Source of the DNA: Alkalilacustris brevis
GTDB lineage: Bacteria > Pseudomonadota > Alphaproteobacteria > Rhodobacterales > Rhodobacteraceae
Reading direction: 5' to 3'
Length of the DNA: 64,000 nt
NCBI RefSeq assembly: GCF_003350345.1
Contig: NZ_QNVJ01000009.1
Location: 1-64,000 of the forward strand
A program made the translations under genes and the position numbers. The stretch's first letter is position 1; every line of letters begins with the position of its first letter. This document shows, in pieces, positions 19,279-29,248 of the stretch. The notes under the pieces are model-generated. The model saw nothing but the letters and a program-made list of their open reading frames with translations. It was not told the DNA's origin and made no database searches.

Positions 19279-21141
19279 ATGGCGCGCGCACCTCTTCTTC
19301 AGCTTTCCGGCATCGGCCTCGGCTTCGGCGGGGAACCGCTTTTCTCGGGCCTTGACCTCGTGGTGCAGCAGGGCGACCGGGTCGCGCTGGTGGGGCGCAA
19401 CGGTTCGGGCAAGTCCACGCTGATGAAGGTGATGGCCGGGCTGGTGGAGCCCGATGCCGGCGCGCGCAGCCTCGCGCCCGGCACCACCGTGGGCTACATG
19501 GAGCAGGAGCCGGATCTTACCGGCTTTGCGACGCTGGGCGATTACGCCGCCGCCGGGCTTGACCCGTCCGAGGCCTGGCGCACCGAAATGGCGGCCGAGG
19601 GGCTGGGCTTCGATGCCGCGCTTGACCCGGCCACCGCCTCGGGGGGCGAGCGGCGGCGCGCGGCGCTGGCGCGGCTTCTGGCCGAGGCGCCGGAACTCAT
19701 GCTGCTCGACGAGCCGACGAACCATCTCGACATCCAGGCGATCCGCTGGCTCGAGGCGCGGCTGGCCGAGACCCGCGCGGCCTTCGTGCTGATCAGCCAC
19801 GACCGCGCGCTGCTTAACACCCTCACCCGTGCCACGCTCTGGGTCGATCGCGGCCAGGTGCGGCGCCGCGAAGAGGGTTTCAAGGGCTTCGAGGAATGGC
19901 GCGACAAGATCTGGGCCGAAGAAGACGAAGCCCGTCACAAGCTCGACCGCAAGATCAAGGCCGAGGCCCGCTGGGCCGTCGAAGGCATCAGCGCGCGGCG
20001 CAAGCGCAATCAGGGGCGGCTGCGCGCGCTGGCCGGACTGCGCGCCGAACGTGCCGGGCAGATCCGGCGGCAGGGCACGGCGGCGATGGCGCTCGAGTCT
20101 GGCGCGCAGTCGGGCAAGCTGGTGATCGATGCGCGCAACATCTCGAAAAGCTACGGCGACAAGGTGATCGTGCATGACTTCTCGCTCAGGGTGCTGCGCG
20201 GCGACCGGCTGGCGCTGGTGGGGCCGAATGGCGCGGGCAAGACGACGCTCTTGCGCCTGCTCACCGGCGAAGAGGCGCCCGACAGCGGCAGCCTGCGCCT
20301 GGGCACCAAGCTGGACATCGCGGTGTTCGACCAGACCCGCGCCCGGCTGGACCCCGACGCCTCGCTTTGGGAGAACCTCACCGGCGACCCCTTGATGCGG
20401 GTCTCCGGCCAGGCCGATCAGGTTATGGTGCGTGGTCGGCCCAAGCATGTGGTCGGCTATCTCAAGGAATTCCTGTTCGACGAGGGCCAGGCGCGCGCCC
20501 CGGTGCGATCGCTGTCGGGGGGCGAGCGGGCGCGGCTTCTGCTGGCGCGGATCATGGCGCGGGAATCGAACCTGCTGGTGCTCGACGAGCCTACAAACGA
20601 CCTCGATGTCGAAACGCTCGACCTTCTGCAGGACCTGCTGGGCGAGTATGACGGCACGGTGCTGCTGGTCAGCCATGACCGCGATTTCATCGACCGGATC
20701 GCCCAGACTACGATCCTGCTGGAGGGCGAAGGCCGCGCCACTGTCTATGCCGGGGGCTGGAGCGACGTGCTGGCCCAGCGCGGCGGCGATGACCCGTTTG
20801 CGGTGACGCAGCCGCAGGCTGCGCCGCGCAAGGCCGCGCCGCCCGCCGGCGTGCAGGACGGGCCACGGGGCGGCACCACCGCCGCGCCGCGCAAGCCCGC
20901 GCGCGCCAGCCCGCTCAGCTTCACTGAGCGGCACCGGCTGGAAAAGCTGCCCGAGGATATCGCGCGGTTTGAAGCCGAGATCGCGAAGCTTGAACAGTTG
21001 CTCGCCGACCCCGAGCTTTTCACGCGCGCGCCCGAGAAATTCGCCAAGGCGACCGAGGCGCTCGCCATCCGCCAAAAGGCCCTGCAACAGGCCGAGGAGG
21101 ACTGGCTCGCCCTGGCCGCGCGTGACGAGGACGCCGGCTGA
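19279..21141 (+). CDS. uup: ABC-F family ATPase (Uup-like)
   Basis: 620 residues with two ATP-binding cassettes and no membrane segment. Walker A motifs are GRNGSGKST (from residue 39) and GPNGAGKTT; ABC signatures SGGERRRAAL and LSGGERARLL; Walker B LLDEPTNHLD and VLDEPTNDLD. A charged C-terminal domain with coiled-coil character (EKLPEDIARFEAEIAKLEQLL onward) is the Uup hallmark. Such proteins act on ribosomes or on DNA structures rather than in transport. Follows olsB after 42 bp. Confidence 0.92.
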   Translation: MARAPLLQLSGIGLGFGGEPLFSGLDLVVQQGDRVALVGRNGSGKSTLMKVMAGLVEPDAGARSLAPGTTVGYMEQEPDLTGFATLGDYAAAGLDPSEAWRTEMAAEGLGFDAALDPATASGGERRRAALARLLAEAPELMLLDEPTNHLDIQAIRWLEARLAETRAAFVLISHDRALLNTLTRATLWVDRGQVRRREEGFKGFEEWRDKIWAEEDEARHKLDRKIKAEARWAVEGISARRKRNQGRLRALAGLRAERAGQIRRQGTAAMALESGAQSGKLVIDARNISKSYGDKVIVHDFSLRVLRGDRLALVGPNGAGKTTLLRLLTGEEAPDSGSLRLGTKLDIAVFDQTRARLDPDASLWENLTGDPLMRVSGQADQVMVRGRPKHVVGYLKEFLFDEGQARAPVRSLSGGERARLLLARIMARESNLLVLDEPTNDLDVETLDLLQDLLGEYDGTVLLVSHDRDFIDRIAQTTILLEGEGRATVYAGGWSDVLAQRGGDDPFAVTQPQAAPRKAAPPAGVQDGPRGGTTAAPRKPARASPLSFTERHRLEKLPEDIARFEAEIAKLEQLLADPELFTRAPEKFAKATEALAIRQKALQQAEEDWLALAARDEDAG

Positions 21142-21439
21142 AAGGCTTTGCGCCGCTGCCCGCAGGCCGGGCAATTCGTGACCTTTCTGCAACGCCCCGT
21201 CGCCCATCATGCCGATTTTCGCCAGCGGGGCGCCGCCTTCGGCGGCCAGACGCCGATTTCCTGGCGCTTTCGGTCACTCTGGCGTGAGGGGGGGGTCGTA
21301 TTTGCGGCCGCGTTACTTACTTCAGGTCATATGGCGCGTCTTCGGAACACCGACGGCGTCTCCAAAGTTGAGTATCTGCTAGCGGCGTCGCGGCGTGCGA
21401 CAAAGGCGCAGCGGCGTAACGATTCAAAGGAGGATAGTG

Positions 21440-22021
21440 ATGAAGAAACTCTATGTAGCACTTCTGGCAAGTGCAATCGCAGCTCCGGCTTTCGCCGGCA
21501 GCCCCACGGCCCCGCTGTCTGAGCCGGTGATCCAGCCGGCCGCCCCCGCGCCTGTCGCCCGCGCGCGCGACTGGACCGGCTTCTACGGCGGTGCGCAGCT
21601 TGGCTATGGGAATGTCAAAAGCCCCAATGGCAGCGGCGCGATCGGCGGTGTGCACCTTGGCTACCTGCATGATTTCGGCGGGTTCGCCGCGGGTGCCGAG
21701 CTTGACCTGAACGCCGCGCGCCTTTCGCTTGACCAGGGCGGGCGCCTTGATGAGCTGCACCGGCTGAAGCTGCGTGGCGGTGCCACCTTTGACAACGTGT
21801 TCGTCTACGGTGTTGCCGGCTACGCCTATGCCAGCACCGACAGCACGGCCGCTCTGGGCAGCGATAACGGCTGGCTGGGCGGCATTGGTGCCGAGGTCGC
21901 GCTGGATAACAACTGGCGCGTCGGCGGCGAGATCCTGCACCATCGCCTGCGCGATTTCAACGGCGGCACCGAAAACCTGAGCACCACCACGGCGCAGGTG
22001 CGCACCTCGTTCCGCTTCTGA
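21440..22021 (+). CDS. Outer-membrane beta-barrel protein (Omp25/opacity type)
   Basis: 193 residues. A signal peptide MKKLYVALLASAIAAPAFA is followed by a Pro/Ala linker and a barrel that starts DWTGFYGGAQLGYG, alternates polar and aromatic residues, and ends in FRF, the C-terminal phenylalanine read by the BAM machine. An 8-stranded porin-like barrel as in alphaproteobacterial Omp25 or RopB is likely. AAAGGAGG before the ATG predicts strong translation, and a strong terminator follows, so the gene is probably a highly expressed monocistron. Confidence 0.87.
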   Translation: MKKLYVALLASAIAAPAFAGSPTAPLSEPVIQPAAPAPVARARDWTGFYGGAQLGYGNVKSPNGSGAIGGVHLGYLHDFGGFAAGAELDLNAARLSLDQGGRLDELHRLKLRGGATFDNVFVYGVAGYAYASTDSTAALGSDNGWLGGIGAEVALDNNWRVGGEILHHRLRDFNGGTENLSTTTAQVRTSFRF

Positions 22022-22049
22022 TCCAGGCAGCGGAATACCAGACTATGAA

Positions 22050-22075
22050 GGGCGGGCCTGCGGGTCCGCCCTTTT
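22050..22075 (+). terminator. Rho-independent terminator of the outer-membrane protein gene
   Basis: GGGCGGGCC, loop, then GGTCCGCCC (9 bp with one G-T wobble) and TTTT, 29 bp after the stop codon. Strongest terminator in the window along with that after pntB. Confidence 0.85.
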
Positions 22076-22109
22076 CATGCCTGCCGCCCCGATCCTGGGC
22101 ATGGCGGCC

Positions 22110-23438
22110 TCAGCGCGGCAGGATGATCTCGGCCTTCAGCCCGCCCAGCCGCGTGCTTTCGCCAAGGGTCAGCCGCCCCCCATGCCCGCGCACCGCATCG
22201 GCCACAATCGCCAGCCCCAGCCCCACCCCGGCGCCGCTGTTCTGGTTGCGCGCGCTATCGAGCCGGATGAAGGGCTTCAGCGCGTCGCCCCGCTGCCCTT
22301 CGGGGATGCCGGGGCCGTCATCCTCGACCGTGATGTGCAGCGCATCGGGCAACAGCGCCACGCCGATCTCGGCGCGGCTGCCGTAGCGGGTGGCGTTGCC
22401 GATCAGATTGTCGAGCGCGCGCGCCAGCAACTGCGGGCGCATCGGCATCTCGGCCCCTTCGCCGCGCACATCCACCAGCCGCACCTCCTGCCCGGCGCGG
22501 TGCGCGGTCTCAACCGCGCCGCGCACCAGCGCGACCGGGTCCGCCAGTACCGGATCGGCCACCGCATCGCCGCGCGCATAGGCCAGGAACATGTCGACAA
22601 GGCGCTCCATCTCGTCGATATCGGCCAGCATCGCTTTGGCCTCCGGATCGCCCGGTTGCAGGGCCAGCCCCAGCCTGAGCCGGGTCAGCGGCGTGCGCAG
22701 ATCGTGGCTGACCGCCGACAGCATCAGCGTGCGCTGCTCGATCTGCCGCTCAAGCCGCCCGCGCATTTCCAGAAAGGCCTGGCCCGCGGCGCGTACCTCG
22801 CGCGCGCCCTGCGGTCGGTAATCCACCGAACGGCCCTTGCCGAAGGCCTCGGCCGCATCGGCAAGCCGCTTGATCGGGCGCAACTGGTTGCGCAGGAAGA
22901 GAAAGGCGATCAGCGTCATCAGCGTGCCGGTGAAGATCACGATCACCAGAAGTTGGTGCGGATTGCGCACCGTCAGGCGGGTGCGGTCCAGATAGAGGAT
23001 CATCATGCCATGCCGGGTCTCGACCCAGACATGCGCCTCGTTGCGCCCGCTGATCATGTCGATGCCGCGCACGCCGGGCAATTCCGCCCTCAACGTCAGG
23101 GCAATGACGCGCCCGGTCAGGTCGACCGCTTCGCGCAGATCCCGGGGCGGGGGCGGCGCCCCGGCGGGCAATTCGGTCTGGAGGTCAAGCGGCCCCTGCA
23201 GTGCCACGATCTCGGCCTGTGCCGCGGCGACCGTCTCGGCCTCGTCCACCGCATCGAGCAGATAGCGCAGCCCGACCGCGATATTGCTGGTCATGCGTTC
23301 GGTGACGCCCTCGTAATGGCGCTGGATGAACAGGACCGAGACCACAAGCTGCATCGTGACGATCGGCAGGATCAGGATCAGCGCCGCCCGCCCGTAAAGC
23401 CCCGTGGGCATGAATCGCTTGAGCCACCGGAATACCAT
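22110..23438 (-). CDS. EnvZ-like sensor histidine kinase
   Basis: 442 residues: transmembrane helix at about 17-39, a periplasmic domain of about 120 residues, second helix at about 163-183, a HAMP linker (RNQLRPIKRLADAAEAFGKG), the H-box AVSHDLRTPLTRLRL with phospho-accepting H245, and N, G1 and G2 boxes (DNLIGNATRYG, DDGPGIP, GAGVGLGLAI). The arrangement is that of EnvZ. No response regulator lies next to it, so the partner is elsewhere. It lies after the Mnh operon in the same direction, but 147 bp with a repeat and a hairpin separate them. Confidence 0.9.
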   Translation of the reverse strand: MVFRWLKRFMPTGLYGRAALILILPIVTMQLVVSVLFIQRHYEGVTERMTSNIAVGLRYLLDAVDEAETVAAAQAEIVALQGPLDLQTELPAGAPPPPRDLREAVDLTGRVIALTLRAELPGVRGIDMISGRNEAHVWVETRHGMMILYLDRTRLTVRNPHQLLVIVIFTGTLMTLIAFLFLRNQLRPIKRLADAAEAFGKGRSVDYRPQGAREVRAAGQAFLEMRGRLERQIEQRTLMLSAVSHDLRTPLTRLRLGLALQPGDPEAKAMLADIDEMERLVDMFLAYARGDAVADPVLADPVALVRGAVETAHRAGQEVRLVDVRGEGAEMPMRPQLLARALDNLIGNATRYGSRAEIGVALLPDALHITVEDDGPGIPEGQRGDALKPFIRLDSARNQNSGAGVGLGLAIVADAVRGHGGRLTLGESTRLGGLKAEIILPR

Positions 23439-23469
23439 GCGCCCAACCTATGCCATCGCGCGCCACAGG

Positions 23470-23494
23470 GGGAGCGGGTTTTTTTAACGCTCCC
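23470..23494 (-). other. Hairpin downstream of the mnh operon
   Basis: GGGAGCG and CGCTCCC pair over 7 bp around an 11-nt loop that on the plus strand is a T-run. It follows repeat copy b and the mnhG stop. The run of T is inside the loop, so a classic terminator is doubtful. Confidence 0.35.
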
Positions 23495-23502
23495 TGCGCC
23501 AG

Positions 23503-23526
23503 CCCTTCTTCTTGGCCCAAATATCC
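23503..23526 (-). repeat. Dispersed GGATATTT element, copy b (core only)
   Basis: On the minus strand: GGATATTTGGGCCAAGAAGA then AGGG. The left arm CCTTCGGC is missing here; only core and AAGAAGAAGG end are kept. It lies downstream of mnhG in mnhG direction. Confidence 0.75.
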
Positions 23527-23585
23527 AGTCTGTTTTTTCTTGTGCAAGGATGTGTGCGGGCGGGGCCCAGTGCCCCGCCGGCGCC

Positions 23586-23909
23586 CTACTTGGCTGCGCC
23601 GCCTTGCTGCCGTTCGCGCGCCTCGATCTTTTCACGTTCGGTCTTGAGGTAGGCGCGCCCGATCATGTGCGCGGCAATCGGCGCGGTCAGCATCAAGAAC
23701 AGCACGGCCGCGATGGTCTTGGTGGTGGTCGGTGTTGCGGCGAAATGCAGCGCCAGCGCCGCCAGCACCAGCATCGCGCCCAAGGTGCCCGCCTTGGTCG
23801 AGGCGTGCATCCGTGTCAGCAGGTCGGGAAGGCGCAAGATGCCGATCGCCGCGACAAGGGTGAACCCGGCACCGCCCAGAACCAGCAGTCCTGCGATGAT
23901 CTCGATCAT
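23586..23909 (-). CDS. mnhG: Mrp/Mnh antiporter subunit G
   Basis: 107 residues, three hydrophobic helices, with the family stretch LRLPDLLTRMHASTKAGTLG. Last gene of the seven-gene cation:proton antiporter operon; a small membrane subunit of the complex required for assembly. Start overlaps the mnhF stop by 4 bp. Confidence 0.93.
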   Translation of the reverse strand: MIEIIAGLLVLGGAGFTLVAAIGILRLPDLLTRMHASTKAGTLGAMLVLAALALHFAATPTTTKTIAAVLFLMLTAPIAAHMIGRAYLKTEREKIEARERQQGGAAK

Positions 23910-24223
23910 TTGCCCGACTCCTCGCTGTCATAGCCCTGCTTGTCGCGCAGGAAGCGGCGTTCGGCATAGCGCGCCAGCGCCACGGTGGCCAGAAAGCCCA
24001 CCAACGCCAGCACGATCGCCACGTCCAGGAAGGACGGATCATCCACAAGCAGCGCGTAAAGCCCGCAAAAGGCGATGATGGTGACGTTCATCATGTCCAG
24101 TGCGACCACGCGATCGGCCAGGCTGGGCCCCTTGGCGAGGCGAATGAAGGCGATGCCAAGCGCGGCGGCGACCATAAGGAAGCCGAGACGCACTGACAGG
24201 TCCAGGAATTCGACAGGGGTCAT
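23906..24223 (-). CDS. mnhF: Mrp/Mnh antiporter subunit F
   Basis: 105 residues with three membrane helices; family segment RLAKGPSLADRVVALDMMN is conserved, including the acidic residue pair in the first loop. Overlaps both mnhE and mnhG by 4 bp. Confidence 0.93.
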   Translation of the reverse strand: MTPVEFLDLSVRLGFLMVAAALGIAFIRLAKGPSLADRVVALDMMNVTIIAFCGLYALLVDDPSFLDVAIVLALVGFLATVALARYAERRFLRDKQGYDSEESGK

Positions 24224-24699
24224 TTCTCGAACACCTCCTTCACCATGCGCTCCATGCCGTTCTTGAGGCTTGCGATCTCGGCCTCGGGGTCATCGGCGAA
24301 CATCGCGTGGACATAGAGCGTCTTGCGGTCGGGCGTGACATCGATGCTGAGCGTGCCGGGCGTGAGCGAAATCAGGTTGGTGACTAGCAGGATCTCGATA
24401 TCGCTCTGCACGTCCAGCGGCACTTCGATGATCTTCGGGTTGCGCGTCGGGAAGGGACGCAGAACGTCCCAGGCCACGCGGATCGACGACAGCAACAGTT
24501 CCCACAGGAAATACAAGGCCAGCCGGGTCGCCCGGAACACCCGGATGAAATAGAGCCGGTCCACCCCGATCAGCGGTGCCGATATCCACAGCGCGGCAAA
24601 GCCCAGCACCAGCCCGGTAAAGAGCGACCCCAGCGTGAAGCTGCCGGTGATCGCCGCCCAGCAGAAGGCAAGAACAAGGTTGTAGACGAATGCGTTCAT
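24220..24699 (-). CDS. mnhE: Mrp/Mnh antiporter subunit E
   Basis: 159 residues: two N-terminal hydrophobic helices, then a cytoplasmic domain with NLISLTPGTLSIDV and LYVHAM, the MnhE signature. ATG 24699 overlaps the mnhD stop; longer upstream extensions in this frame are only mnhD read out of frame. Confidence 0.93.
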   Translation of the reverse strand: MNAFVYNLVLAFCWAAITGSFTLGSLFTGLVLGFAALWISAPLIGVDRLYFIRVFRATRLALYFLWELLLSSIRVAWDVLRPFPTRNPKIIEVPLDVQSDIEILLVTNLISLTPGTLSIDVTPDRKTLYVHAMFADDPEAEIASLKNGMERMVKEVFEK

Positions 24700-26195
24700 G
24701 GCCGCACCCCCAGCACCGTTGTCACATAGGCGTCGGGCTCGAGCAATTGCATTGCGGCGATCTCGGCGAACTGCACGAAGGGTTCGGGCATCAGGCCGAT
24801 CACCACGGTCATGATTGCCAGCCCGATGATCGGGATCATCATCGGCCAGTAGACGGCGGGCGAGATGCGGGCGGGCTCCGGGTCGATGCCGTCGGGGTGC
24901 GGCTTCCAGAAGGCCATGCCCCAGATCTTGGTCATCGAGAAGATGGTCAGCAGGCCCACCACCAGCGCGACGAAGGCGATGAACCAAGCGTCGATCTCCA
25001 GCGCGGCCTTGACGATCAGGTATTTCGCCCAGAAGCCCGACAGCGGCGGAAAGCCTGCCAGCGAAAAGGCCGGAATGATGAACAGCGCGGCCAGGAAGGG
25101 CGAGGATTTGTAAAGCCCGCCGATGCGGTTCAGGTCGGTGCTGCCGGTCAGCTTCTTGGCCACGCCCGACACCAGAAACAGGTTGGCCTTCACGATGATG
25201 TGGTGCACCAGATAGAACACCCCCCCCATCAGCGCCAGCGGCGTATAGAGCGCCAGCCCCAGCACCATGTAGCCGATCTGGCTGATGATGTGGAACGACA
25301 GGATCTTGCGGAAATCGGTCTGCGCCGCTGCGCCCAGAACCCCCGTCACCATGGTCAGTGCCGAGACCCAGATCAGGATCTCATGGGTAAACGCGACATC
25401 GCCCACGAAAACCAGCGTGAACATGCGCATCAGGGCATAGACGCCGACCTTGGTCAGCAGCCCGGCAAACACCGCCGACACCGCAAAGCTGGGCGTGTGA
25501 TACGAGGCCGGCAGCCAGAAGAAGAGCGGGAACACCGCCGCCTTCACGCCAAAGCCGATCATGAACAGGATCGCGATCACGGTGATCAGGTTCTGGTTCT
25601 CGGCCTGGGCCACGGCCTCGCTCAGGTCGGCCATGTTCAGTGTGCCGGTGACCCCGTAAAGCAGCCCGATCCCGGCCAGGAACACGATGGTCGAGACCAG
25701 GTTGAGCGCCACATAGCGGATGCCCGCGTCAAGCTGCGCGCGCGAGCCGCCCAGCACCAGCAGCCCGAAGGAGGCGATCAGCATCACCTCGAACCAGACA
25801 TAGAGGTTGAAGAGGTCGCCTGTCAGGAAGGCGCCCGTGACCCCTGCGATCAGGGTCTGGAATAGCGCGTGATAGCCCAGTTTTTCCAGCCGCTCGCTGA
25901 TTTCGCCGAAGGCATAGATCGCGGTGGCAAGCCCGGTGATCGCGGTGATCACCACCATCACGGCGGAAAGGTAGTCCGACACCAGCGTGATGCCGAAAGG
26001 GGCGTCCCAGCTCGACATCTGCGCGGCGATCACGCCTTCGCGCAGTACACCGACCATCAGCGCAGACGAGGCGAGCAGAGATGCGACGGAGCCGCCAAGC
26101 GAGATCCAGCGCCCGGCCGCGCTGGCGCGGGCGAGGTAGGCAAAAACGGCTGTGGCGAAGGGAATTGCGATGGGCAGGACGAGCAGCCAGCTCAT
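24696..26195 (-). CDS. mnhD: Mrp/Mnh antiporter subunit D
   Basis: 499 residues and about 14 membrane helices, homologous to NuoN/NuoM proton channels of complex I. Family segments are LFNLYVWFEVMLIASFGLLVLGG and LFFWLPASYHTPSFAVSAVFAGLLTKVG, the latter with the key lysine of the proton path. With MnhA it forms the ion-translocating core. Start overlaps the mnhC stop by 4 bp. Confidence 0.95.
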   Translation of the reverse strand: MSWLLVLPIAIPFATAVFAYLARASAAGRWISLGGSVASLLASSALMVGVLREGVIAAQMSSWDAPFGITLVSDYLSAVMVVITAITGLATAIYAFGEISERLEKLGYHALFQTLIAGVTGAFLTGDLFNLYVWFEVMLIASFGLLVLGGSRAQLDAGIRYVALNLVSTIVFLAGIGLLYGVTGTLNMADLSEAVAQAENQNLITVIAILFMIGFGVKAAVFPLFFWLPASYHTPSFAVSAVFAGLLTKVGVYALMRMFTLVFVGDVAFTHEILIWVSALTMVTGVLGAAAQTDFRKILSFHIISQIGYMVLGLALYTPLALMGGVFYLVHHIIVKANLFLVSGVAKKLTGSTDLNRIGGLYKSSPFLAALFIIPAFSLAGFPPLSGFWAKYLIVKAALEIDAWFIAFVALVVGLLTIFSMTKIWGMAFWKPHPDGIDPEPARISPAVYWPMMIPIIGLAIMTVVIGLMPEPFVQFAEIAAMQLLEPDAYVTTVLGVRP

Positions 26196-26554
26196 TTGGC
26201 GTCCTCCCGCGGTTCGGCATCGTTCATTTTATCGGTATCGAGCGTTCTGAGGCGCCGGTAGGCCTCGAAGGCCAGCGCCAGGGTGAAGGCCAGCAGGCCA
26301 AAGCCGATGACGATCGCGGTCAGCACCAGCGCCTGCGGCAGCGCATTGCCGACCACGCCGTCGGGGGTGTCCATGCCGTAGGGCACCAGCGCCGGCGCGC
26401 CCAGCGTCATGCGGCCGCTGGCAAAGATCACCAGGTTGGCCGCGTTCGACAGCAGGATCAGCCCGAACAGGAAGCGCAGGAAATTGCGCGCCAGCATCAG
26501 GTAGACGGATGCCGCCACGAGAACGCCGACAAGAAGGGCGGTAAGCGCCTCCAT
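26192..26554 (-). CDS. mnhC: Mrp/Mnh antiporter subunit C
   Basis: 120 residues, three helices, homologous to NuoK: LTALLVGVLVAASVYLMLARNFLRFLFGLILLSNAANLVIF region and the PLPQALVLTAIVI stretch. ATG 26554 has GAGGAGG upstream, giving a start right after the mnhB stop (26556). Confidence 0.94.
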   Translation of the reverse strand: MEALTALLVGVLVAASVYLMLARNFLRFLFGLILLSNAANLVIFASGRMTLGAPALVPYGMDTPDGVVGNALPQALVLTAIVIGFGLLAFTLALAFEAYRRLRTLDTDKMNDAEPREDAK

Positions 26555-26555
26555 C

Positions 26556-26978
26556 TTACGTCTCCTCCTCGAAAGCAAAGGTCAGCGAAAGGATCCCGCC
26601 CAGCACGACGAGATAGACTCCGATGTCGAACACCAGCACCGAGTTGACCGAGAAAGCCGCGGTTTCATAGCTGTCTCCGCCCACCCAGTACCATTGCCCG
26701 GTGAAGAACGGATCGCCGAAGAAGACCGAGACGAGCCCGGCGGCCAGCGCGATGCCCAGCCCCACCATCGCCAGCGCCTCGGGCGAGCAGCGCAGCGCCG
26801 CCTTGGCCTCCTTTGGGCCGCAAGCCAGCGAGTAGACGATAAAGCCCACCGCGCCCAGAAGCCCGCCGATGAAGCCGCCCCCAGGCAGGTTGTGCCCGCG
26901 CAGCAGCATGAACACCGAAAAGACCAGCAAGAGCGCCACCAGAAGCCGTGCGGCGGCCGTGAAGATGATCGAATTCAT
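26556..26978 (-). CDS. mnhB: Mrp/Mnh antiporter subunit B
   Basis: 140 residues with four helices; signature [19 protein letters not shown] near the N-terminus and [12 protein letters not shown] near the C-terminus. Start overlaps the mnhA stop by 4 bp. Confidence 0.94.
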   Translation of the reverse strand: MNSIIFTAAARLLVALLLVFSVFMLLRGHNLPGGGFIGGLLGAVGFIVYSLACGPKEAKAALRCSPEALAMVGLGIALAAGLVSVFFGDPFFTGQWYWVGGDSYETAAFSVNSVLVFDIGVYLVVLGGILSLTFAFEEET

Positions 26979-29248
26979 TGGCCTTCGTCCTTCTTCGTGG
27001 CTGCCCGCGCACCCTTGAGCAGCGCATAGGCCCCCAGCGCCGCGACCAGCACCACGGCGATCTCGCCGAAGGTGTCGAGCGTGCGGAAGTCAACCAGGAT
27101 GACATTGACGATGTTGCGCCCGAAGGCTTCGGGGAAGCTGGCGGCCTCGAAGAAATCGGTCAGGCGCCGATCAAATGGCGTATCGACCACATAGAGCAGC
27201 ACCAGCGTTGTCATTGCCCCGACTGACGCTGCCAGCACGGCATCCCAGGGCCGGTGGCGCTGCTTTCCGGTGGGGTCCAGGTGCGGCATCTTCAGTGCCG
27301 CCACCGCGAACAGCACCACGACCAGCAGCTCCACCAGAAGCTGGGTGATTGCCACGTCAGGCGCCGAATAGACGATAAAGATCAGCGCCACGGCGATACC
27401 CACGACGCCAAGCCCCACGATGGCGGCAATGCGCGACGAGGTCAGCACGACCACCCCGGTACCGGCCAGCGCAAGGCCCGCGATCGCCCATTCGCGCACC
27501 GACAGCCCGCCCAGCGACAGGCTGACCGATCCGGGCGAGCGCAGCACCATCGTGGCCGCCACAGCAACGACCAGCACCGTGAAGGTGGCGAACAGATAGT
27601 GCCGCAACACCCCGGTCTGGATCACCCGGGTCTGCCCCTTGGCCATGGCCATGAAATGATCGAGCAGCCTGTCCCAGCCGGCATCAAAATCGGGGCCTTT
27701 CGCCTCGATCCGCGCCAGCGCCGCGCGCAGCTGCTGGTGCTTCCAGTACATCAGCGCGCCCAGCGCGAAGGTTGCGAGGCTCAGCATCAGCGGCAGGTTC
27801 ACCCCGTGCCACAGCACCAGCCGTCCGCCGGTATCGGGCGCGCCCATCACGGCCGCCACGGCGGGTTCGATCAGCGCTTCGGCCACCAGCCAGGGCATCA
27901 GGCCGAATAGCAGCCCGAGCACGCCCAGGATCACCGGCCCCGCCAGCATCGGCCAGGGGCCTTCATGCGGCTTGTGCGGCAGTTTGCCCTGGGGGCCGTA
28001 AAAGGGCTTCCACGCGACGATGCCGGCCACCGCAAACATCAGCGCATTGGCAATGATCGCCATCGGGATCACGAAGGCCGAAAGCGTCATCTCCAGCCCG
28101 CCGGCATAGGCCAGCTCCTTGGCGATGAAACCGATGAAGGGCGGAAGCCCCGCCATCGACAGGGCAGCCAGCGCCGCCACGGTTGCGGTGATCGGCATGG
28201 CGCGGGCCAGCCCGCCCAGCAGATCGGCATCGCGCGTGCCGGTGCCGTGATCGACCACCCCGATGGTCAGGAAGAGCGCGGCCTTGTAAAGCGAATGCAC
28301 GAACAGGAATGTCATTGCCGCGGTGATCGCATAGCCGGTCGAGCCGGCCAGGAACATGGTCAGCGTGCCCAGCGCCATCAGCGTGGTATAGGCCAGCGTC
28401 TGCTTCAGGTCGGTCTGGCGCAGCGCCATGAAGCTGGCGAACACCGCCGTCACCCCGCCGAAGATCGTCAGCGACCAGACCCAGGCATCCGAGCCCGACA
28501 GCGACGGGTGCATACGCGCCATCAGATAAACACCGCCCTTCACCATGGTGGCCGAGTGCAGATAGGCCGAAACCGGCGTCGGCGCGGCCATCGCATTGGG
28601 CAGCCAGAAATGGAACGGCACCTGCGCCGATTTGGTGAAGGCCCCGATCAGCACCAGGATCAGGATCGGCAGATACATCGCATGTTCGGCCATCGACCCG
28701 GCGGCATTGAGTTCCGACAGCTCGAACGTGCCCTGCGTCACCCCGATCAGGATGAAACCCGCCAGCATCGCCAGGCCCCCGGCCGCCGTCAGCAGCAGCG
28801 CCTGCAGCGCGTTGCGGCGCGATTTCGGATCGACATGCAGATAGCCGATCAGCAGGTAGGAGGTGAAGGTCGTCAACTCCCAGAACACGAACAGCGTGAT
28901 CAGGTTGTCGGCCAGCACCAGCCCCAGCATCGAAAGCATGAAGGAGAAGAGGTAGAGGGCGAAGCGCGGGAATTGCGGCTGCCCGGCCAGGTATTTGGCC
29001 GCATAGAGCATCACCAGCGTGCCGATCCCGGTGATCAGCAGCGCGAACATCAGGCTGAGGCCGTCCAGCCAGAAGGTCAGCGCGATATCCAGGCTGGGGA
29101 TCCAGTCCCATGCCCAGCGCACCGGCGCATAGGCCGCGATCTGGGGGATGTAGCCCAGAAAGAACACGAACAGCGCCCCGGTGACGAGCACCGGCAACAT
29201 GCCTGCCGTCGTGACCCAGGGGGCGTTCGGGTCGCTATCTCCTGCCAT
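26975..29248 (-). CDS. mnhA: Mrp/Mnh antiporter subunit A
   Basis: 757 residues, about 20 helices; the large NuoL-like subunit. Visible: the antiporter N-terminal domain ([15 protein letters not shown]), the channel core with [17 protein letters not shown] and [15 protein letters not shown] (conserved Lys residues), and a C-terminal part with the DUF4040/MrpB-like region ([38 protein letters not shown]). The complex exchanges Na+ or other monovalent cations for protons and serves pH and salt homeostasis. ATG 29248 is preceded by a GGGAGGGTGAGG run. First gene of the operon, divergent from oxyR. Confidence 0.95.
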   Translation of the reverse strand: MAGDSDPNAPWVTTAGMLPVLVTGALFVFFLGYIPQIAAYAPVRWAWDWIPSLDIALTFWLDGLSLMFALLITGIGTLVMLYAAKYLAGQPQFPRFALYLFSFMLSMLGLVLADNLITLFVFWELTTFTSYLLIGYLHVDPKSRRNALQALLLTAAGGLAMLAGFILIGVTQGTFELSELNAAGSMAEHAMYLPILILVLIGAFTKSAQVPFHFWLPNAMAAPTPVSAYLHSATMVKGGVYLMARMHPSLSGSDAWVWSLTIFGGVTAVFASFMALRQTDLKQTLAYTTLMALGTLTMFLAGSTGYAITAAMTFLFVHSLYKAALFLTIGVVDHGTGTRDADLLGGLARAMPITATVAALAALSMAGLPPFIGFIAKELAYAGGLEMTLSAFVIPMAIIANALMFAVAGIVAWKPFYGPQGKLPHKPHEGPWPMLAGPVILGVLGLLFGLMPWLVAEALIEPAVAAVMGAPDTGGRLVLWHGVNLPLMLSLATFALGALMYWKHQQLRAALARIEAKGPDFDAGWDRLLDHFMAMAKGQTRVIQTGVLRHYLFATFTVLVVAVAATMVLRSPGSVSLSLGGLSVREWAIAGLALAGTGVVVLTSSRIAAIVGLGVVGIAVALIFIVYSAPDVAITQLLVELLVVVLFAVAALKMPHLDPTGKQRHRPWDAVLAASVGAMTTLVLLYVVDTPFDRRLTDFFEAASFPEAFGRNIVNVILVDFRTLDTFGEIAVVLVAALGAYALLKGARAATKKDEGQ

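Noticed and set aside
22110-23438. EnvZ-OmpR two-component pair
   Set aside because: Only the kinase is present; neighbours are an outer-membrane protein gene and mnhG, with no receiver-domain regulator.
24690-25865. 391-codon plus-strand frame over mnhD
   Set aside because: His/Gln/Asp-rich translation with no family resemblance, fully antisense to a clear membrane protein gene.
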